From positions 124,001-188,000 of the forward strand of contig JAHQIW010004635.1 in assembly GCA_019055375.1 (NCBI GenBank): DNA of 64,000 nucleotides, written 5' to 3'. The notes under the pieces are model-generated. The model had not been told where the DNA came from, ran no database searches, and worked only from the letters and a program-made list of their open reading frames with translations. How positions within the stretch are numbered: the stretch's first letter is position 1; each line of letters begins with the position of its first letter. Of this stretch, positions 43,712 to 53,234 are shown one piece after another. Source of the DNA: Parelaphostrongylus tenuis. Taxonomy: Eukaryota; Nematoda; Chromadorea; Rhabditida; Metastrongylidae. The position numbers and the translations under genes are program-made.

Positions 43712-44251
43712 TAATAGGTTGGGGAAAAATTTCTTAGAAAATGCTTGTAACTTTTTGGGTGTCGGCCGTTTTTTGAGTTTTGGGCTCATTTGATAAACGT
43801 CTTCTCCCGCGCTGATTGGCATATAATTTATCTACTTATTTCAAGTGGAGTTAACAAATGGACTGCTGAAATTAAATGTAACGGTGGCATTTAATCACAT
43901 CAATCTGGCTAAAGCGAACACAGTTGGCAAAAGCACGGTGCACAGGTGGTTCAAAATGTTTGACGAAGGTGAAGAAAGTTTAGAAGAAGGAGAGTCGTTC
44001 AGTGGGGCACTGATTGAGCGACAAAAAATTTGGTACCGATACTGTTGCACATTGCGGTCTTTCATTTCTTCAACAGCAAAAAATCGGAATTTTATGCTCG
44101 CGGAGTCGATATGCTGCCGGAGAGGTGACAGGAAGTGCATGAAGTTGAGGGGAGTTTTTTTGACTATTAGTTATGTCTTCGTTCGGGTGTAACAGGTGCA
44201 TGATTAGATATTTTACAAGCATTTTCGCAGAACTTTTTCCCCAACATAATA
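43712..44251 (+). mobile_element. Miniature mariner with both terminal inverted repeats
   Basis: Ends GGTTGGGGAAAAATTTC (43717 on) and GAACTTTTTCCCCAAC (to 44245) are inverted repeats flanked by TA. Inside, 43845-43990 encodes the N-terminal HTH of a mariner transposase (ANTVGKSTVHRWFKMFDEGE, then ESLEEGESFSG). The rest does not match, so this is an internally deleted, non-autonomous copy that a full-length mariner could mobilise in trans. Confidence 0.75.
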
Positions 44252-44254
44252 CCA

Positions 44255-45010
44255 GCTAGATTATGAAACCCAACGTATCTTATACACCATACTCACCGTT
44301 CTCTCGTTTACCGAGCATCTCGATAACATCCTGGCAAGAAATGCCCCACAATTATAATCGAGGCCAAAGCCACCTTGAAATAACTTGTCGTCAAAACTGT
44401 TTATAAGAAGTACATGGAAAATATGATAAGAACAGAACAGAAACGGACAGTGAGTTGTGAAGTCAGGCAAAAAATCATTATCGTACCGATTTTGCGATGT
44501 CAATCATTTCTATAAATCAGTCAGTGCCAAAAATCACAGCCAGTTTCTCTCAGACTCACCATCATCCTGCCCGACTATTCGGCTTGTTTTTTCGCCTCAA
44601 CTTTGCTGACAAATCGTAGCATAGTTGTCTCCCTGATCGGACGACTAACAAACGTCTTCACTCTTCGTACAGCACGCTCACTCAGTTGCCGAATTCGAGC
44701 TAAAACGCCGCACTTCAGTATCGCATACGAATAATCGACAAGGAGAAATACCGTACTCATACTCGACTTCGATTCCTCCGTGAAAAGATCACTGAAAAGA
44801 AAATGAATCGAAAATATTTCCGCAAACTGGAGGGCCTTTGCTCTGATAATTCACTGAGTAATGAGTAGGCAAAAAAATAAACACCGAAATGAGAAACCCC
44901 AGTGTGATGAAGGAACAGACGTCTTCAGTTTATCTACATGTTACCGATGACTAAAATGCTAATATACATATTAGAATTTTTTTCTCATTCAACTGCTTCT
45001 AGCGCTGGTA
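44255..45010. other. No gene identified
   Basis: No convincing exon or known element. Confidence 0.35.
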
Positions 45011-45015
45011 CGACG

Positions 45016-45400
45016 TTATAGTATACCCAGTGATGTAGAGTGATGTACATTTGCGTCAGGCGAGATCTGAACCCGTATTTCACTCTATCCAGAGGCGTGT
45101 GTTCTGTTCCTCGCACCACCGAACCGACGTCTATTTTGTCACCGCTCTTTTTACGCTGCAATCACATCTATTTGTCAACAATCAACCGTCAACGGCCTGG
45201 CCCAAGTAGTCGTTATCGACATTGAATCCAGTCGTACTGACAGATATTGGGTATCGGATGATCAAACACAAGTCTTTCGTATTTGAGAGCTTTTAGAGGT
45301 GGTGTGCTGTCATGGTGCACCCAGTGAAATGCGGGTTCAAGTCCCTACTGACGTAAATGTTTTGCATATCACTCTACATCACTTGGTACAGAATAATAAC
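45016..45400. repeat. Foldback of two outward-facing tRNA-like family B units
   Basis: The left unit (minus) and right unit (plus) each have tRNA-like B boxes (GAAATACGGGTTCAGATCTC on the minus strand; ATGCGGGTTCAAGTCCCTAC on the plus) and end in inverted tails: CAGTGATGTAGAGTGATGT near 45030 and ACATCACTCTATATGC-type sequence read inversely near 45365. The middle carries the ATCAACCGTCAACGGCC segment shared with the 52.8, 60.0 and 61.4 kb elements. Confidence 0.6.
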
Positions 45401-45409
45401 TTGAATAAA

Positions 45410-45870
45410 CTTCTTGTGATAGATATGATCGGTTGCACTCCGACGACCATGGATCGCAGAGGTACGATATGTGCAGTTTGAGGAGCCTTAGAATCAAATA
45501 AATCGCGTTTTGTACACCAACAAAAAAGGTTTTATGGTACGGAAACTTTTCGACCTTTGAACTCCTTCTGCATAGCGGCCAAAAGTGTTCCTTTTCTTTT
45601 GCTTGAAGAAATCTCGTCAGGTCTCTCGCGATTCGTTGGCGTCTCTACTTTCGATTTGAATTCGATAGTGCTCTTTCGTAGACTTCCTATAAAGTGTATT
45701 GAATTACTGTGGCAGTCTCATCATCTCAGTTCTTGGAATCTAAAAATTAAACTCCACATTGATTGAAGTTGCGTCCTTTTGGACTTAGCTGCTGCTGCTT
45801 CGTGTTTCAACTTGTGCGCTTTCTGATAGGTGTTTTCGTTGCACGCTAATGTTTAGCATTTAATCGGATA
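45410..45870. other. No gene identified
   Basis: One 69-codon plus frame without support. Confidence 0.35.
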
Positions 45871-45876
45871 AGCTCT

Positions 45877-45902
45877 AGTGTGACGTCATATGACGTCACA
45901 CT
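45877..45902. promoter_or_regulatory. 26-bp perfect palindrome with two CRE octamers
   Basis: The sequence reads AGTGTGACGTCATATGACGT followed by CACACT. It is perfectly palindromic over 26 bp and contains TGACGTCA twice, the consensus cAMP-response element bound by CREB/ATF bZIP dimers. No transcription start or gene is clearly assigned next to it, so a regulatory role is inference. It could also be the tip of a decayed hairpin. Confidence 0.4.
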
Positions 45903-46324
45903 GGCAATGTTCAGAAACTTCCCCACTTTCGTCACAGGTCCAGTAGGTTTGAGAACACTTGTTTTTTCTTGCTCATCCTCTTCATCATCCGAAAAACCTT
46001 GTCTAACTCTTCGAAATAGCGCTAAAACAACTGAAGTAGGAAATGTTGAATATATATCAGAAGAATATCACATAACGAAAGATCAGTAGCACGTACATTG
46101 CTTGAACGATTGCATGTCGAGTAGAATCCGACCATCCGACGTGAGTTCAAACGGGAAAAATGACGAGAATTTGCCTACCGCGACTTTTTCTATAACCAGC
46201 ATGATTGATACGGACAGATGTCACTCTAACACCTTTTTATCCGAACCGTTTTCGAGACCTCGATTAGAAATTCGCTACAATTTGATAGCATATTCCAAGC
46301 CTTTCGGAGGTCAGGCATGGTACT

Positions 46325-46675
46325 TTCTAGTGCTAGATGTCCGTTTCGCCTTTCTAGCAAGCCTCATCAGTGTAAAGGGACCATCTCGGTTCAGCCGAGC
46401 CTCCTTCAACTAATGGCATCAGCGTCGAACATGTTACACTGTATGTCAAGTTAAAAATCATTTGCTGTCTTTACCACTCAACCATTTACACTTCAACAGC
46501 CATCGAGCAACTGACTTCAAATCATTGCAATGTCAAGTGATCTTTTTACTTGACGCGCACTGTAGCACGTCTGGCTTCGATACTCTTAGTTGTGACGCCT
46601 TGGCTGGACCGAAAATCATCGTGCTATTGATGAGACTTTCTAGAAAGCCGACACGCACGTCTATCACTAGAAGTT
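46325..46675. repeat. Outward-facing pair of hammerhead family H5 units
   Basis: The minus-strand unit (about 46376-46330) and plus-strand unit (46621-46667) are inverted copies sharing a stem II palindrome GGCUUUCUAGAAAGCC-type, a GAAACGGACGUC-type segment and UAGCACUAGAA. The minus unit has a perfect CUGAUGA ... GAAAC core but a damaged 5' stem I. The plus unit keeps stem I GUGCUA/UAUCAC (five of six) but has UUGAUGA and GAC. Their consensus is a good hammerhead. Confidence 0.55.
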
Positions 46676-46679
46676 AGAG

Positions 46680-47040
46680 ATCACACCTTTGAAGGGCTCA
46701 AAATAGTCTATCACACTATCTCACTCTAATAACTTTGTAGAATATGTAATGACGATGGTGACTGGACGAGGTGTTCCAAAATAGTTATATATGTCTTAGC
46801 ACAACATCTCACTCAAGTTTCATGCTAATTCCTTCCGCGTTACTACAACTTAGGCCATGTACATCAACTTCTCGAGAACGTATGTAAAAAGCTTTACTGA
46901 TGGCGACAACATTAAAAGTAGCCTAAGGAAGAACATCGACCTTCAATATAATCAGAGGAATAAGTAGTAAGCAGTACAATATTTACAACGAGGTAACAAT
47001 GTAGGAAACATCTAAACAATAAGCAAAAGTTCTAAATGAC
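46680..47040. other. No gene identified
   Basis: Nothing recognisable. Confidence 0.4.
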
Positions 47041-47047
47041 GACGACG

Positions 47048-47117
47048 TCACTGGCTGAAGTCTCGGAAGGGTATATTCACCACTGGATTTTTGCAATCTC
47101 TAACTGGAGACGGTGGC
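47048..47117 (-). CDS. Candidate terminal exon
   Basis: Acceptor CTTTTGTCTTTCAG, one base, 22 codons (PPSPVRDCKNPVVNIPFRDF, then SQ) and TGA. The proline-rich start and clean acceptor favour coding. A competing plus-strand candidate (47173-47238, TAFMEVLRIIKVKGTQKPSG after TTCTCTATTTTCAG) lies where this gene's upstream intron would be; at most one is likely real. Confidence 0.35.
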
Positions 47118-47569
47118 CTGAAAGACAAAAGTAACATCAATGCCACTTCAACTATCGATTCTCTATTTTCAGACAGCATTCATGGAAGTTTTAAGAATAA
47201 TAAAAGTGAAAGGAACGCAAAAGCCATCTGGTTTCTGAAAGCCTAAGCGCTATACCTCAAACGTTATCGTTAAGAGACAAAGAACCTATCTGTCGCTTGA
47301 AATTTTGGCCAGATAATCATGTATCACTAAGCTTGCGTAGATGAAGCGCACAGTGAGCTTTCTAATAACAAGGGAGAAGCAGAAGAGAGGGAGCTCGTTT
47401 GTGAGTGAAGAATGAAAACAAGATGAAATCAGTTTTCTGGCGCTGGAAGCGGTAGGAATTTTTGGAAATACGACAAAAGCAGTCTCAGGTAAGAGTAGCG
47501 ATGAAAAACTCGAGTGTCTAAGCGAAAAAGTAAATGTAGTGAGATCTATAAAGGACAAAGAACAATGTT

Positions 47570-47840
47570 CACGGCACTGATCAATCCGTGAAGGATGCGC
47601 CATACATACAACTCCACCAAGCATAGCTTGAGGTAACTTGATGCATTTCTGGCCTTTACGGTGATTGGCGGTGGCCTACTTATGTATCAAGTCACTTCTA
47701 TTCCGACAGGTCCAGCACCAGTTCTAGACTCGAGGGTAAAAGAAGGCTTGGTAAGCCTTCAACACCAGATCGACCATCGCTTATCAACTGCGCGTACAAT
47801 GCAGAGCACCTCTGACCTCTGCGCCAGACGAGTTCTCGTG
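47570..47840 (-). repeat. tRNA-derived SINE, family A
   Basis: The minus strand reads GGTGCTCTGCATTGTACGC (head), through ACTTGATACATAAGTAGGCC to GCGCATCCTTCACGGATTGA (tail), as in the 55.3 and 56.8 kb copies. Confidence 0.6.
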
Positions 47841-48132
47841 AAAATCAGGTATTTTGAAGAGCGATCACCTGTACTTCGGACCAACAGGAGGAGCAGAGGT
47901 AGGCCAAGCTACAACCGTGTTGGGCACAGTAGGACGAAGACCTATTGAAGTATGAGGCGTGGTATTAACGTGATGGAAGAATTGCGGGGTTTACACTAAA
48001 AACAACGATGTCTTTGCTCTTTCATCATCACAATTTTGTTAAAGAAATAACTAATGTTAAAGTGCTTCTTGGTGGCGACAATGCACAAAGTTCTGATTCC
48101 AAATAGATGTATTCATAGATTTCCGACCGAAT

Positions 48133-48155
48133 TTATAGTGTACTTGAAAAGCCCC
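48133..48155 (-). CDS. Candidate terminal exon of the 48-49 kb gene
   Basis: After GTAACACAAG, two bases and six codons (GFSSTL) then TAA. Phase agrees with the 48204-48269 exon (a split GGG codon). The intron would be 48 bp. Short, so tentative. Confidence 0.35.
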
Positions 48156-48203
48156 CTTGTGTTACAAAAATTTCTCGTAAATGAAGAAAAAAAATGTACG
48201 AAC

Positions 48204-48269
48204 CAATGTTATGATGAAACTGTGGTGTAGTAGTCACAAGAAGCTTTGATTGATCCGTTAATTCGCCAA
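48204..48269 (-). CDS. Internal exon of the 48-49 kb gene
   Basis: Acceptor CTTGTTTCATACAG, two bases, 21 codons (GELTDQSKLLVTTTPQFHHN, then I), one base, donor GTTCGT (weak). The two leading bases join the previous exon's G to make GTT (Val). Confidence 0.5.
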
Positions 48270-48312
48270 CTGTATGAAACAAGATAGTTAGCATATAAAT
48301 GATCAAGCCAAC

Positions 48313-48380
48313 CTTTTTCTTGGTTTTGAACAATCAAAAATGTCTGCATTTCAAATCTTTCAGAAAATATTAGCTTCAAC
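48313..48380 (-). CDS. Internal exon of the 48-49 kb gene
   Basis: Acceptor GCAGTTCTTTCTTAG, one base, 22 codons (LKLIFSERFEMQTFLIVQNQ, then EK), one base, donor GTTGGC (weak). It is followed by a 43-bp intron. The joined peptide with the next exon reads smoothly and looks like a folded domain, but I do not recognise it. Confidence 0.5.
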
Positions 48381-48429
48381 CTAAGAAAGAACTGCAATAC
48401 CATGTAGTCAGAGCGAATGTTTCAAGCCA

Positions 48430-48745
48430 TTTCAAGGTTGGTACACTAGTGCCTAACGTACGCTTCGGCGGCATCACTTGCCTTGTCAGAGCTGCACGCC
48501 TCGCAGGTTCCCCTACTGTGAGTAGCAACAAGGAAACGCTGTTGGCGCTAAACAACGTAAAAATGCGATTTTCACGTTTTCACCATTCTATTCCAGTCGA
48601 TAGCAGACAGCTGTTATTCAGATAACGCACTTTAGTCGTAACGTTCCCCGCCTCTACAAGATGTAAGGAGACCAGCGGGGTGTGGGGCTTTAATGGGGTG
48701 GGCTAGACTAGCGCAACGTACTTAAGCCATTAATGTGTCTACCTC
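48430..48745. repeat. Foldback pair of hammerhead family H2 inside an intron
   Basis: Left unit (minus): GCAGCUCUGACAAGGC ... GCCGCCGAAGCGUACGUU, with core CUGACAA and GAAG. Right unit (plus): GGGCTAGACTAGCGCAACGTACTTAAGCC. Both are decayed H2 copies facing outward. They lie between the 48380 and 48910 exon edges of a minus-strand gene candidate. Confidence 0.45.
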
Positions 48746-48909
48746 GAAATGTCTTGAAAGATTCTCTTTGACTATGTTGAATGTGTATAATGAGGTTTCA
48801 TGAATCAGCCAAATACAAAGCGAAAGTCGATAGTTTTTAATGATAGGAAAAAACTATTGTTAATAAAATGCAAAATAGTAGCCAAAATAAAATGAAACCT
48901 ACGCTGTAC

Positions 48910-49016
48910 CTTTCTGAAATTCTCAGTAACACATGGGAGGAAAGTGTTATCCTTCATGTGAACTGTTACCAAAGCCATGAGAAATTCCATAGGTAGAACA
49001 TCATCTAATAATTGTC
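48910..49016 (-). CDS. Internal exon of the 48-49 kb gene
   Basis: Acceptor TTTAATATTCTAG, two bases, 35 codons (QLLDDVLPMEFLMALVTVHM, then KDNTFLPCVTENFRK), donor GTACAG in phase 0. This is the most protein-like exon of the locus, with a helical hydrophobic pattern. A missing exon must lie between here and 48380, because phases do not join directly. Function unknown. Confidence 0.5.
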
Positions 49017-49089
49017 CTAGAATATTAAAGGAAGATGTCATTCTCACACTTCATATTTGACTCATTTAGAGCACTTTTTTGTTATAAGG

Positions 49090-49870
49090 AACACATGGAA
49101 ATTTTCATATGAGGGTTAATAATCAATGGAAAGCTTAGTCTTCTAGCGACAGGCTCACGTCGCCGGATTTGAAAAAGCCTTTTTTTAACGTTGTTACATC
49201 AGGAAACTTCTTGCGTTACGGACGCGCATATCTCTCGCCGGAGAGAACTCTTTCGAGGGACTATTAATAATCACTCGATAGCGTAATGCTTACTGATTCC
49301 AAGGCTGTGCTTATATACTAAAAAGACCGTTTCTCTTAAACGCAGGAGATGAAATAAGTTGAATTCGCAAGTGCGGCCAAGGTGGTCTTTGGCCAATGCA
49401 CATGCCGCCGGGCATGGCGCCCATGTGCGCCGATGCGATGATCAATCGACCTTGGCCTTACGACATCAAATCGGCACACGTGGTCGCCTTATCCAGCGGC
49501 ATGTGAATTGGCCAAAGACCGCTTTGTTCACACATACAAATTCAATACATTTTACCTGCAGCGGTGCTGAGAAACGATCTTTTCAGGATATAAGCACAGC
49601 GTTGGAATCAGTAAGCATTACGCTATCGGAGGATTACTAATAGTCCTTAGAAAGAGCTCCGTCCGGCAAGAACTGCGCGCGACTGAGAAAGTTCTGTGCT
49701 ACAAACACAGCGTTACAAGAGGGTCTCTTCGAAAACCGGCGACTTGGGCTGTAGCCTCAGATTTCAGCTTTCGAATGACTGATAACACTCCCATGAAAAG
49801 TTCCGATCCAGCAAATAAGATCGGCTTTTCACTTGTCCCTTTGTAACGAAAAAGCACTTCACTTAAATTG
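49090..49870. mobile_element. Large foldback (MITE-like) element
   Basis: Left arm about 49090-49400 and right arm about 49500-49870 are inverted copies. Examples are GATAGCGTAATGCTTACTGA near 49278 against TCAGTAAGCATTACGCTATC near 49608, and GGTCTTTGGCCAAT near 49383 against ATTGGCCAAAGACC near 49508. The outer end (AGCTTTCGAATGA ... AAAAGTTCC) recurs at 56.4, 57.45 and 62.3 kb, so this is part of a dispersed family. No transposase inside. Confidence 0.8.
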
Positions 49871-49892
49871 ACAAGGGAGCACGTAGCAGTAG

Positions 49893-50165
49893 TCAGAGGT
49901 GCCCTACGATAAGCACGTGGTTGATGGCTCCGATTCGCTGCCCATGGGTTCGCCAAGGTTCCCGTTCCCCGAAAGTCGGGGAACTGTTCCCAGACGGAGA
50001 TGGATAGCAGCACTGACTTGATACACCGGTAAGCCACCGCGAGTTATTGTAACGGCTAAATGTGCATTAAAGTCACCCCAGACGATGCTAGATTCAGATG
50101 AATGCATGCCGTATTCTTCAAAGATTGATCAACGCCGAGAGTTTTACCTTTTCCCTTTTGAGAGT
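49893..50165 (+). repeat. tRNA-derived SINE, family A (head damaged)
   Basis: The body includes TAGCAGCACTGACTTGATAC near 50010 and AAGCCACCGCGAGTTATTGT, with a tail AGATTGATCAACGCCGAGAG as in other copies. Confidence 0.55.
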
Positions 50166-50424
50166 GATAGTACTCGCTCCTCCAGTGCTACTCTCGCCGT
50201 CTAGTAGAATATACCAGTATGACTATCAATAGATAAATTCGCAAAAAAGGAACGAAACGTTGACAGTTCGGTGATGCACTAGAGAGGGAAAAATGAAACC
50301 TCACCAAAAATCGAACTGCTTGATGAGTAAGACCGTTGGCACTTCCACGCAGCAGCCGCAAGTAAAGTACTATTTTTGAAAAAGCACTAAAATTCAGTAA
50401 TGCTGATATGATATGCGGAACATT

Positions 50425-50503
50425 CAAACCTCGGTAGCAGTTGAACCCGCGTTTCACCCATACGGGGAGCGCGTGCTACCACTACACTACTGGAACCATC
50501 GCT
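50425..50503 (-). repeat. tRNA-derived SINE, family C
   Basis: The minus strand reads GTAGTGTAGTGGTAGCACGC (A box), GGTGAAACGCGGGTTCAACT (B box). A close relative of the 34.4 and 53.0 kb copies. Confidence 0.65.
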
Positions 50504-50574
50504 TTGATACCACTGTTTCATCGACAAAATGGGTTTCCCCTCGACACTTTGGTTAACTGGCGACTAAAAAAGCC

Positions 50575-50865
50575 GGTGAAGTCACTTTCGAGTTACTTGC
50601 AGTCTTGAAACTTTTGCCCCGTAGATGTGGCTTCAGAGCGCGACAGAGATGATAATCCGATGGAGCCATACCGGGGCTATACGCGGTGGACGTGGCACCG
50701 TGGTCCAGCCCAGTTTCTCTAAAACGTGGTGAGCTGACTTTGCAATGTGAGATGGTCGGTGAAAGTATGTGTCCATCGAGACATCACTTTACAGTGGCCC
50801 AATTCATTTAGATGACGAGCGATGGTGCTACGGCCGGTGTGTGCTCGAAATCGTAGACTAAAACC
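50575..50865 (-). pseudogene. Internally deleted mariner copy (non-autonomous)
   Basis: The minus strand encodes STIARHLNELGHCKVMSRW (clamp/linker region), then jumps to HRPSHxAKSAHHVLE-like, LGWT and SDYHLxRALKPHLRG pieces around the third catalytic position, lacking the first Asp region. The junction GTGATGTCTCGATGGACAC matches the 42.4 kb copy. Confidence 0.6.
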
Positions 50866-50869
50866 GATA

Positions 50870-51155
50870 AAGGATAAAAGAGTAGAGCTCTCGGTGCTAG
50901 TCAATCTCTAACAAATAAGCCCTGAATTTTTCAACCAAGTATCGTTTGAGATGACTGAATACACATCTGCTTTTGCGGTGGCCTACCGACATATCAATTC
51001 AGTGCTGCTATCCTAACAGAGAAGCCTGGTACCAACTCACTGACTCCGGAATGATAGACGGCTCAGTGAGCCTTGAGCATGGGATCAAACCATCGACAAT
51101 CAATTGATGGATCATTGTCTCGTATGATATTTCTAACTATCGCGCTATACGTGGT
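50870..51155 (-). repeat. tRNA-derived SINE, family A
   Basis: The minus strand reads GCGCGATAGTTAGAAATATC (head), GGTTTGATCCCATGCTCAAG (B-box region), ATTGATATGTCGGTAGGCCA and a tail with GATTGACTAGCACCGAGAGC. Confidence 0.65.
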
Positions 51156-51298
51156 TTAAAACCGATAGAATGCTGAATAAATCCAAAAGTATCACAATAT
51201 CAAACCCGATAACAACACTGCAACACATCGCTACATCGACCGGATTGGTATTAATGACTAATAACGTGTCTGAATGTGAAGCTTTCGAACTTGCTTAC

Positions 51299-51377
51299 CG
51301 AGGATTGAGTCGACATTCGCTGGACCAGCTATAGCCGAAGAGGCTTCCGACTGAACAAGGGCAGCAACTTTCGCTTT
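51299..51377 (-). CDS. Candidate internal exon
   Basis: Acceptor ATATTGTTTCAAG, 26 codons (KAKVAALVQSEASSAIAGPA, then NVDSIL) plus one base, consensus GTAAGC donor. Alanine- and serine-rich helical sequence. No family is recognised, and no partner exon was found. The remaining 51380-51915 contains nothing I can identify. Confidence 0.45.
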
Positions 51378-51916
51378 CTTGAAACAATATATGGTCAAAC
51401 TGACCAAAATTGGAATCAAGCGGCTGGGAAGAACATGAGACGTGGTTAAGAGTCGCCTTCAATGAGTACGTTCTTTCCTGTCCCACCGGGAGAGGAGAAA
51501 ATGGCTAGCTATCCGTGAGTATTGGCCTCTCCTCCCCTCATATAAAAAGAACTGGGATGAAAACAGTAATAATATGCTACCAGTGGAGAATACCGTTTGA
51601 CAAGCATGTCGTTTAATAATAGATGAATAAATAATTGAGTAAACGGATAAACCCACTTCTCAAAGACTTCTTTTTCCCATTACAGAAATTGCTGCACGTA
51701 CTTACCGTACGATTCAGTGCCTACTTGTCGGCTGAAACGAGACTATGAAAATTAACAACCTGGAGGTGACTGAATTATGAATTCCTTGGAAAACACAAAG
51801 ATGCCGTAGAGCCGATAGATACTAAACGCTCGATTATTTTTCACTTAGTCAATAATCCCTACTTTTCACCTTAGAGACTGATAAAATAAAATCCCCCACA
51901 AGATACTAAGGAGATG

Positions 51917-51962
51917 CTACTGCTACCACTTACTACTACTACTACCACTACTATCTCTACCC
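51917..51962. repeat. (TAC)n-type microsatellite
   Basis: Imperfect run of CTACTACTAC/CCACTACTA trinucleotides. Confidence 0.7.
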
Positions 51963-52074
51963 TCGCGCCGGCTGAATCAAGATGTCCCTATGATTCACAC
52001 ACATCAATGATACTAAAGAGAGCTTGGATTCACCATGTCGACTGCTTATAAACCTCGCTCTAACCATTCAGCAT

Positions 52075-52605
52075 AGTTCGTGAGAATGCTTGAAGTCTTT
52101 TCGAAGATGATCCGTCAGAGGCATGCGTGCGATTCGGCGGTGTCACCCGCTTCGTCAGTGGTCTACGTCCACACTGGAGCCTACTTCATGGCAAAGTTGG
52201 AGAGACTTTATTTAAGGTGATAGCAAGTAATATTGTGTTAATACCATTTTCTTCATTCGATGGAATATGACTGGTATTGAATATGTATAGATCCATCTCA
52301 TCAACTATTTTCAACCCTTTAAACACGCTCACACACACACTATATTGAATGTTCATAGCGAGGTTTAAAAACAGTTGATAATATGCATTTCTACAAAATC
52401 ACGACCAGCCGTAATCCAGCGACTGAAAAAAGTGGTGATAACACAGTATCACCTGTTATCACCATGAATAACGTCTCCGCATCCCCTTCATAAAGTTCAG
52501 TGTGTGGCGAGTGCCACTGATGAAGCGGGCGACACCTCAGAAACGTATGGCTCTGAAGCACCAACCTCGAAAAGGCTCTAAACGTTCTCGCAGACTATAT
52601 AGAAT
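52075..52605. repeat. Foldback pair of hammerhead family H2
   Basis: The left unit (minus, about 52200-52115) has GACCA CUGACGA AGCGGGUGACACCGCC but GAAUCG in place of GAAACG. The right unit (plus) carries the motif at 52509-52554. Both face outward, with (AC)n near 52330 and AT-rich sequence between them. Confidence 0.55.
52509..52554 (+). ncRNA. Hammerhead-type motif, family H2
   Basis: GCCA (52513-52516), CUGAUGA (52517-52523), AGCGGGCGACACCUCA, GAA (52540-52542), ACGU, A (52547), UGGC (52548-52551). Stem I GCCA/UGGC is perfect and continues past one U-U mismatch with two more pairs. Stem II is damaged (A opposite A at its base). The palindromic ACGU can only act as stem III between two RNAs. 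Confidence 0.45.
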
Positions 52606-52664
52606 TTGAATTTTTTACTTATAGTGTATTTAAGCAGGCTATGATGTAATAAATAGACATCTAT

Positions 52665-53040
52665 CAGCAATGAGTGGTATGCAAAACACTCGACCTTCCG
52701 TGGGAATCGAACCCGCATGTCATCCACACCGCAGGCGTGTGCCATCACTATACTACCTATGCCGCCACTCTGCTACCACTCTTTCCTAGATATACCCTAG
52801 CGCAACAGTCAACAATCAACCTTCATCGGATTTGATCGGGTAAGCACACAACGACATCGAACCCAGTTAAGCTGACAACTATTCGGGATGTATAGTTCAT
52901 TTGAATTTTTTATTTTTACTTCTTTTAAGTACAGAGTGACTTAGGAGCGGTGGCATCGGTGGTATAATGGTAGCACGCGCTCACGGTACGTGTGGAACGC
53001 GGGTTCAACTCTGGCACTCGCGAGCAATTTCAATTGCAAA
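52665..53040. repeat. Foldback of two outward-facing tRNA-like family C units
   Basis: The left unit (minus) has GGTATAATGATGGCACACGCC-type A box read inversely near 52730, GGGTTCGATTCCCACGG and tail GTTTTGCATACCACTCATTG. The right unit (plus, about 52955-53030) reads GCATCGGTGGTATAATGGTA and ACGCGGGTTCAACTCTGGC. The head closely resembles a tRNA-Gly(GCC)-type 5' half. Confidence 0.6.
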
Positions 53041-53234
53041 TATAAACAGTAGTAGACTCTCCGCATACATAAGAGGTGGTTTTAATGCTCAATTTTATAG
53101 TTCTTCACACCAGTTTTATGAATTTAAGACTCGTAATCTTCAAAATTAGGAGGTTTTTCACTTCATAAGATTTAGTTTCAACGTAAATTAGCGCGGATCA
53201 TTTAGTTGCAAAGCAATTAAAACCCTATAGTATA

